NCBI GenBank assembly: GCA_900545405.1
Contig: UQYT01000044.1
Span: 1 to 17,970 of the forward strand
From: an uncultured Eubacteriales bacterium
Lineage (GTDB): Bacteria > Bacillota > Clostridia > Oscillospirales > Oscillospiraceae
DNA: 17,970 bases
Reading direction: 5' to 3'
Part shown: positions 12,845 through 17,970 of the stretch, piece by piece
Layout: every line of letters begins with the position of its first letter
Position numbering within the stretch: the stretch's first letter is position 1
Translations under genes and position numbers: made by a program
The notes under the pieces: generated by a model
Databases searched by the model: none
The model's input: the letters and a program-made list of their open reading frames with translations, nothing else
Told to the model about the DNA's origin: nothing

Positions 12845-12880
12845 CTTCGCGCAGCGAAGGGCGATTATTTGAAATAATCG
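12845..12880 (-). other. Two small perfect hairpins at the purL stop codon
   Basis: CGATTATT-TGA-AATAATCG (12862-12880) spans the purL stop codon, and CTTCGC-GCA-GCGAAG (12845-12859) follows it. Neither has a T-tract. They lie between the gene and element B and may add to a structured 3' end. Confidence 0.6.
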
Positions 12881-15800
12881 ACGCCGCTCTCGAATATGGG
12901 CTGGATACCAACGCCGGGCACGTTTTGATACAGGCCCGCGCCGCTGCGCTCCGTGTGGCCCATCTTGCCCAGCACGCGGCCGTCGGGCGAGCAGATGGCC
13001 TCCACGGCCAGCACCGAGCCGTTCGGGTTGGACTGCACGTCCATCGTCGGTTCGCCCTCAAGGTCCACATACTGCGTCACCAGCTGGCCGCTCCGCTCCA
13101 GCTCGCCGAGCAGCGGCTCCGGGCACACGAACCGGCCCTCGCCGTGCGAGATCGCCACCGTGTGCACGTCGCCCACCTTGCAGCGCGACAGCCAGGGGCT
13201 CAGGTCAGACGCCACGCGCGTGCGCACCAGCGTGCTCTGGTGGCGGCCTATCGCGTTGTACGTCAGCGTCGGGCAGCTCGCGTCCGTCTCAACTATCCGG
13301 CCGAAGGGCACCAGCCCCAGCTTGATGAGCGCCTGGAAGCCGTTGCAGATGCCCAGCATCAGGCCGTCGCGGTTGTTCAGCAGCTCGTGCACCGCGTCCG
13401 TCAGCTTCGCGCTGCGGAAAAACGCCGCCATCAGCTTTGCGCTGCCATCGGGCTCGTCGCCGCCCGAAAAACCGCCGGGCAGGACTATCATCTGGCTGCG
13501 CGCTATCGCCTCCGCCACGCGGTCCACGCTCTCGGCGACGTCCGCAGGGCTCAGGTTGCGTATCACCAGTATCTCCGGTTCCGCGCCCGCCCTCTTGAGC
13601 GCTCGCGCCGTGTCGTATTCGCAGTTCGTGCCGGGGAACACCGGGATAAGCGCGTGCGGCCGCGCTGTCTTTATCGCGGGAGACGGACGTGTTGCGGCGG
13701 TGAAGTTCAGCTTCCGCACCCGCTCGTGGCCCTGGCCGGGCGCGTCCAGGTTCGGCATCACGGGCTCGAGCTTGCCCTCCCAGGCCGCCTGCACGGCGCC
13801 GAGATCCGCGTGCTCGCCGCCGCAGCGGAAGACGTAGTCCGCGCCCACGCGGCCAATCGTCTCGCCCGCCTCGCAGCCCGGCACGGTCTCGAGTATCATG
13901 CCGCCGAAGCGCCAGCCGAAGAGCTTGGCCGTGTCGAAGCCCGGGTCTATCTCCACGCCCAGGCCGTTGCCGAAGGCCATCTTGCACAGGCCCTCCGCCA
14001 CGCCGCCGCTGCCCACAGCCCAGGCCGCGCGCACCTTGCCCGCGCGCATCAGGCTCTCGGCCTCCGCGAACATCCGCAGCGTCGCCTCGGCGTCGAAGGG
14101 GTCGGCGTAGAGCAGCGCCAGACGGTCTCCGGCGGCCTTGAGCTCCGGCGTTATCACGTCGTCCACGTTCCCCGGCGTCACGGCGAAGCTCACCAGCGTG
14201 GGCGGCACGTCCATGTCCTCAAAACTGCCGGACATGCTGTCCTTGCCGCCTATCGCCGCCATGCCGAGGCCGATCTGCGCCTCCAGCGCGCCGAGCAGCG
14301 CCGCAAAGGGCTTGCCCCAGCGCTCCGGCTCCGTGCGCAGGCGCTCGAAATACTCCTGAAAACTCATGTATATGTGCTCGTGCCCCATGCCCGAGGCAAC
14401 CAGCCGCGCCGCGCTCTCTACCACTGCGAGGTACGCGCCGAGGTAGGGGCTCTGCTCCGACACGCGGGGCTCAAAGCCGTAGGCCATGGCCGAGCAGGTC
14501 TTGGTCTCGCCCATGACGGGGAGCTTGGCTATCATGCTCTGCATGGGCGTCAGCTGCCGCGCGCCGCCGTAGGGCATGACCACCGTGCCCGCGCCTATCG
14601 TGCTGTCGAACCTGCCCGCGAGGCCGCGCCTCGAGCAGGTAGCGAGGTCGCTCATCAGCGCCGAGAGCTTTTCCTCCAGCGTACCCGACGCGGCGGGGCT
14701 GCGGTCCTCCACCGAGGTGACAGGCACGCTCACGCGCGCGTGCTTCTCCGCGCCGTTGGAGGCGAGGAACTCGCGGCTGAGGTCGGCGATCGTCTTGCCG
14801 CGCCAGCGCATGCGGAGCCTCGGCTCGGCGGTGACGGACGCCACGACCGTGGCCTCCAGGTTCTCCGCCGCCGCGAGGGCGAGGAAATGTTCCGCGTCCG
14901 CGGCGGAGACGACGACGGCCATGCGCTCCTGGCTCTCGGAGATGGCAAGCTCCGTGCCGTCGAGACCCTCGTATTTGCGCGGGACACGGTCGAGGTCGAT
15001 GTCCAGGCCGTCGGCCAGCTCGCCTATCGCGACGGAGACGCCGCCCGCGCCGAAGTCGTTGCAGCGGCGGATGAGGCGCGTGGCCTCGCCGTTTCTGAAG
15101 AGGCGCTGGAGCTTACGCTCCACGGGGGCGTTGCCCTTCTGCACCTCAGCGCCGCAGGTCTCCAAGCTGTGGAGGCCGTGGGCCTTGCTCGAGCCGGTGG
15201 CGCCGCCGCAGCCGTCGCGGCCCGTGCGCCCGCCGAGCAGTATGACGAGGTCGCCCGGCACGGGTTCCTCTCGTATGACGTTAGCCTCAGGCGCGGCGGC
15301 CACGACCGCGCCTATCTCCATGCGCTTTGCGACGTAGCCGGGGTGGTAGAGCTCGTCCACCAGACCCGTGGCGAGGCCGATCTGGTTGCCGTAGGAGCTG
15401 TATCCCGCCGCGGCAGTGGTGACCAGCTTGCGCTGCGGCAGCTTGCCGGGCAGCGTCTCCGAGACCGGCACCAGCGGGTCGCCCGCGCCGGTGACGCGCA
15501 TGGCCTGATACACATAGGCCCGGCCGGAGAGCGGGTCGCGGATGGCGCCGCCGATGCAGGTCGCCGCGCCGCCGAAGGGCTCTATCTCCGTCGGGTGATT
15601 GTGCGTCTCGTTCTTGAACATGAGCAGCCAGGGCTCGTCGTGCCCGTCCACGTCCGCCGTGATGCGCACGGAGCAGGCGTTTATCTCCTCGGACTCGTCC
15701 AGGCCCTTGAGCTTGCCCGTCTTTTTGAGGTACCTTGCGCCGAGGGTCGCGAGCTCCATGAGCGTGAGGGGCTTGTTCTCCCGGCCAAGCTCGCGGCGCA

Positions 15801-16551
15801 TGGCGAGACAGTGCTCATAGGCCGCGCGGACGCGCGCGTCGGCTATCTCCGCGCCGTCCAAGATGGTGCCGAAGGTGGTGTGGCGGCAGTGGTCGGACCA
15901 GTATGTATCGAGGACGCGCAGCTCCGTGACGGTGGGCTCGCGGCCCTCGGATTTGAAGTACTCGCGGCAGAACTCCGCGTCGTCCGCGTCCATGGCGAGG
16001 CCCATGCGGGCGATGAGCGCCTCGAGCCCCGCGCGGTCCAGGGCGGTGAAGCCCTCGAGCACGGCGACGTCGTCGGGCTCCTGGTAGTTCTCGGCGAGGG
16101 TGGCGCGCGTATCGAGCGAGGCCTCCCGGCTCTCGACGGGGTTGATGAGGTAGTGCTTTATCTTCGCAAGCTCCTCCGGCGTGACGGAGCCGGAGAGCAG
16201 ATAGACCTTCGCCGTGCGGACGGCGGGGCGCTCGGCCTGGGAGAGCAGCTGCACGCACTCGGCGCAGGAGTCCGCACGCTGGTCGAACTGCCCGGGCAGG
16301 TACTCGACGGCGAACACCTCGTCCGCCTCCGGCAGCTGCGTGTGGACGATATCGACCTGCGGCTCCGAGAACACCACGGGCAGGCAGCGGCGCATGAGCG
16401 CCTCGTCCAGGCCCTCCACGTCGTAGCGGTTGAGGAGCCTCAGCCCGGTCAGGCCCTCGATGCCCAGCAGCGAGCGCAGCTCCGAGAGCACGCCCTGGGC
16501 CTCAACGTCAAAAGGTGACTTTTTCTCGACATATACCCGATAGACCGCCAT
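12865..16551 (-). CDS. purL: Phosphoribosylformylglycinamidine synthase, single-chain form
   Basis: A 1228-residue enzyme that turns FGAR, glutamine and ATP into FGAM, the fourth step of purine synthesis. It has an N-terminal PurS-like part (1-100), then the first catalytic block with SDHCRHTTF (219-227; H221 and H224), and repeated ATP-binding domains with AFCREYF-type and GGKDSMSG segments. A C-terminal glutamine amidotransferase follows, from about 985: FPGTNCEYD, LPGGFSGGD, nucleophile C1069 in GICNGFQ, and H1199/E1201 in GHTERSG. The length and fused layout fit the long Firmicutes/clostridial type rather than the split PurQ-PurL-PurS set of Bacillus. ATG 16549-16551 has GGAGG 7 bases upstream. 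It follows purD by 33 bases in the same transcript. The C-terminal end is complete, closing with GVDYFK. Confidence 0.96.
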   Translation of the reverse strand: MAVYRVYVEKKSPFDVEAQGVLSELRSLLGIEGLTGLRLLNRYDVEGLDEALMRRCLPVVFSEPQVDIVHTQLPEADEVFAVEYLPGQFDQRADSCAECVQLLSQAERPAVRTAKVYLLSGSVTPEELAKIKHYLINPVESREASLDTRATLAENYQEPDDVAVLEGFTALDRAGLEALIARMGLAMDADDAEFCREYFKSEGREPTVTELRVLDTYWSDHCRHTTFGTILDGAEIADARVRAAYEHCLAMRRELGRENKPLTLMELATLGARYLKKTGKLKGLDESEEINACSVRITADVDGHDEPWLLMFKNETHNHPTEIEPFGGAATCIGGAIRDPLSGRAYVYQAMRVTGAGDPLVPVSETLPGKLPQRKLVTTAAAGYSSYGNQIGLATGLVDELYHPGYVAKRMEIGAVVAAAPEANVIREEPVPGDLVILLGGRTGRDGCGGATGSSKAHGLHSLETCGAEVQKGNAPVERKLQRLFRNGEATRLIRRCNDFGAGGVSVAIGELADGLDIDLDRVPRKYEGLDGTELAISESQERMAVVVSAADAEHFLALAAAENLEATVVASVTAEPRLRMRWRGKTIADLSREFLASNGAEKHARVSVPVTSVEDRSPAASGTLEEKLSALMSDLATCSRRGLAGRFDSTIGAGTVVMPYGGARQLTPMQSMIAKLPVMGETKTCSAMAYGFEPRVSEQSPYLGAYLAVVESAARLVASGMGHEHIYMSFQEYFERLRTEPERWGKPFAALLGALEAQIGLGMAAIGGKDSMSGSFEDMDVPPTLVSFAVTPGNVDDVITPELKAAGDRLALLYADPFDAEATLRMFAEAESLMRAGKVRAAWAVGSGGVAEGLCKMAFGNGLGVEIDPGFDTAKLFGWRFGGMILETVPGCEAGETIGRVGADYVFRCGGEHADLGAVQAAWEGKLEPVMPNLDAPGQGHERVRKLNFTAATRPSPAIKTARPHALIPVFPGTNCEYDTARALKRAGAEPEILVIRNLSPADVAESVDRVAEAIARSQMIVLPGGFSGGDEPDGSAKLMAAFFRSAKLTDAVHELLNNRDGLMLGICNGFQALIKLGLVPFGRIVETDASCPTLTYNAIGRHQSTLVRTRVASDLSPWLSRCKVGDVHTVAISHGEGRFVCPEPLLGELERSGQLVTQYVDLEGEPTMDVQSNPNGSVLAVEAICSPDGRVLGKMGHTERSGAGLYQNVPGVGIQPIFESGVDYFK

Positions 16552-16584
16552 ATCTTGACCTCCGGTTATGTTTTTTAGTTTGGC

Positions 16585-17862
16585 TCAGGCTTTGAGCGCG
16601 CGTGCGCCTATGTCCATGCGCTTGTGCAGGCCCTCGAAGCTGATGTTCTCCGCCGCGGCATAAGCGCGCTTTACGGCCTCGGCAAGCGTGGGCGCGGTGG
16701 CGGTGACGCCGAGGACGCGGCCGCCGTTGGTGAAGTATTTTCCGTCCTCGAGCTTGGTCCCGGCGTGGAACACCTCGGCGCTCCCGTCCGGGAGCCGGCC
16801 CTTTTCGTCGAGGCCGGAGATGGGCAGGCCCTTCTTATAGGCCTTGGGATAGCCGCCGGAGGCGAGGATGAGGCAGCAGGAGCTGTCAGACGACCACTTC
16901 ACGTTCACCTCGGAGAGGCGGCCCGCGGCGGTGGCCTCCATGATGTCGAGGAGGTCGGTCTCCAGCAGCGGGAGCACGGCCTGGGTCTCCGGGTCTCCGA
17001 AGCGGCAGTTGTACTCTATGACCTTGGGTCCGTCCTTTGTCAGCATGAGGCCGAAATAGAGGCAGCCGCGGAAGGTGCGGCCCTCGGCGTTCATGGCGCG
17101 GACGGTGGGCAGGAAGATGCGCTCCATGCACTCGGCGGCGACTTCCGGCGTGTAGTAGGGGTTCGGGCAGATGGCGCCCATGCCGCCTGTGTTCGGGCCC
17201 TCGTCGCCGTCGAGGGCGCGCTTGTGGTCCATGGAGGCGAGCATGGGCACGAGGGTCACGCCGTCCGTAAAGCTGAGGACGGAGACCTCGGGACCCTCGA
17301 GGTACTCCTCGATGACGAGGCGGGCGCCGCTCTCGCCGAAGACGCGGTCCTGCATGGCGGCGCGGACGGCCTCGCGGGCCTCCTCGCGGCTCATGGCGAC
17401 CGTGACGCCCTTGCCGAGGGCGAGGCCGTCGGCCTTGACGACGACGGGGATGGGCGCGGACTCGATGTAGGCCATGGCGGCGTCGAAGTCGTCAAAGGCC
17501 TCGTAGGCGGCGGTGGGAATGCCGTATTTCTTCATGAGTCCCTTGGCAAAGACCTTGCTGCCCTCGATCTGGGCGGCGGCCTTGGAGGGGCCGAAGGTGG
17601 GGACGCCGATGTGCTCAAGGGCATCGGCCATACCGAGGCAGAGGGGATCGTCCGGGGTGACTACGGCGAAGTCGGCGCGGATCTCCCGGGCGAAGTCCAC
17701 GGCTCCCTCTATGTCCGTGGCGGCCACGGGCACGCAGACCGCGTCCGCGGCGATGCCGCCGTTTCCGGGCAGGGCGTAGATCTCCGTCGCCTTCGGGTTG
17801 CGCCTGAGCGCCCTGATTATCGCATGCTCGCGCCCGCCGCCGCCAATGACCATTATCTTCAT
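16585..17862 (-). CDS. purD: Phosphoribosylamine-glycine ligase (GAR synthetase)
   Basis: A 425-residue ATP-grasp enzyme that joins phosphoribosylamine and glycine with ATP to form GAR, the second step of purine synthesis. Seen directly: the N-terminal IGGGGREHA (6-14), PGNGG (32-36), the ATP-binding KADGLALGKGV (143-153), EE at 185-186, NTGGMGA (224-230) and EYNCRFGDPETQ (283-294) carrying metal and substrate residues. The length is normal for the family. The ATG at 17860-17862 has GGAGG 5 bases upstream. It is the upstream gene of a purD-purL pair, and other pur genes may lie to the right, outside the window. No purine riboswitch or PurR-like box is visible in the 108 bases to its right, which instead hold a diverged copy of the multi-hairpin element. 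Confidence 0.97.
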   Translation of the reverse strand: MKIMVIGGGGREHAIIRALRRNPKATEIYALPGNGGIAADAVCVPVAATDIEGAVDFAREIRADFAVVTPDDPLCLGMADALEHIGVPTFGPSKAAAQIEGSKVFAKGLMKKYGIPTAAYEAFDDFDAAMAYIESAPIPVVVKADGLALGKGVTVAMSREEAREAVRAAMQDRVFGESGARLVIEEYLEGPEVSVLSFTDGVTLVPMLASMDHKRALDGDEGPNTGGMGAICPNPYYTPEVAAECMERIFLPTVRAMNAEGRTFRGCLYFGLMLTKDGPKVIEYNCRFGDPETQAVLPLLETDLLDIMEATAAGRLSEVNVKWSSDSSCCLILASGGYPKAYKKGLPISGLDEKGRLPDGSAEVFHAGTKLEDGKYFTNGGRVLGVTATAPTLAEAVKRAYAAAENISFEGLHKRMDIGARALKA

Positions 17863-17881
17863 ACGAGCCTCCGAATTAAAA

Positions 17882-17970
17882 GGTTTAAAAGTTTTTTGCC
17901 CCGCTTTTTTACAAAAAAGCGGGCGCCGTCCAGGGGCCGCGCCCCTGGTCGCCCGCCGCAGCGGGCGAAA
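17882..17970 (+). repeat. Multi-hairpin dispersed element, partial copy C (runs off the window)
   Basis: It has the same order as element A: a TTTAAAAGTTTT lead-in, then cccgctttttt-ac-aaaaaagcggg (17900-17923), ccaggggc-cgc-gcccctgg (17930-17948) and tcgcccgc-cgca-gcgggcga (17949-17968). The third hairpin keeps the CGCA loop of copies A and B. It lies upstream of purD and reads away from it, so unlike A and B it does not follow a stop codon within this window. The sequence is cut by the window edge. Confidence 0.7.

Larger units (their letters stand above)
12171..12864. other. Gene-free interval made of inverted repeats
   Basis: I see no credible protein gene in this stretch. Short open frames here are Arg/Pro/Lys-rich and follow the repeats. 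The interval contains a long stem (arms 12213-12227 and 12256-12270), an inverted pair of related elements (D1, 12261-12390, and D2, 12546-12679), a middle part without clear structure (12391-12545) apart from a TCAAG-CTGA-CTTGA dyad near 12449-12462, and element B (12690-12840), which ends close to the purL stop. Confidence 0.7.

Noticed and set aside
12823..16518. A very long plus-strand open frame (over 1200 codons) opposite purL
   Set aside because: It is antisense to a clear full-length purL, is Arg/His/Ala/Val-rich with no domain, and is explained by the G/C-ending codons of purL, which remove stop codons from that frame.

Overview
The window is G+C-rich chromosomal DNA with A+T-rich promoter gaps. 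It looks like an anaerobic gut-type Clostridia genome, probably Oscillospirales. That is an inference from the single-chain PurL of the Firmicutes type, a Noc/ParB-like protein, a DUF378 protein, a formate-tetrahydrofolate ligase, Gram-positive-style ribosome binding sites and G/C-ending codons. No rRNA, tRNA, CRISPR array or transposase gene was seen.

Left part (1-3789): a probable nucleobase uptake and deamination module. It holds an SsnA-type amidohydrolase (minus), a divergent YheO-PAS/HTH regulator with a TTG start (plus), an NCS1 cytosine-permease-like transporter (minus) and a 63-residue two-helix membrane protein whose start codon lies one base past the permease stop. The permease has a consensus promoter and a roughly 208-nt leader rich in hairpins.

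Metal part (4081-6592): an SmtB/CadC-like ArsR repressor overlaps a zinc/cadmium/lead-type P1B ATPase by 14 bp. Two exact 19-bp inverted operator copies lie in the promoter spacer and the 5' leader. The pump has no HMA domain; its N-terminus is instead a tail of about 75 residues with 26 His and 9 Cys. A membrane-anchored protein with a Pro-Thr stalk follows on its own promoter.

Middle part (7316-9567): a multi-hairpin repeat, a Noc/ParB-family protein (minus), a 368-base gap with an orphan minus-strand terminator, a DUF378 membrane protein (plus), and an XRE regulator fused to a two-helix membrane domain (minus). Between XRE and fhs are two 22-bp imperfect direct repeats that look like an operator.

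One-carbon and purine part (9737-17862): fhs and a GntR/FadR-type regulator run rightward to a strong terminator. A 721-base gene-free stretch full of inverted repeats follows. Then come purL and purD on the minus strand, transcribed purD to purL. Fhs makes 10-formyl-THF, which the purine pathway consumes, so the two blocks are linked metabolically though not as one operon.

The most unusual content is non-coding. A family of serial-hairpin elements (7321-7469, 12690-12840, 17882-17970) keeps its loops while its stems change by compensatory substitutions. A second family forms an inverted pair at 12261-12390 and 12546-12679.
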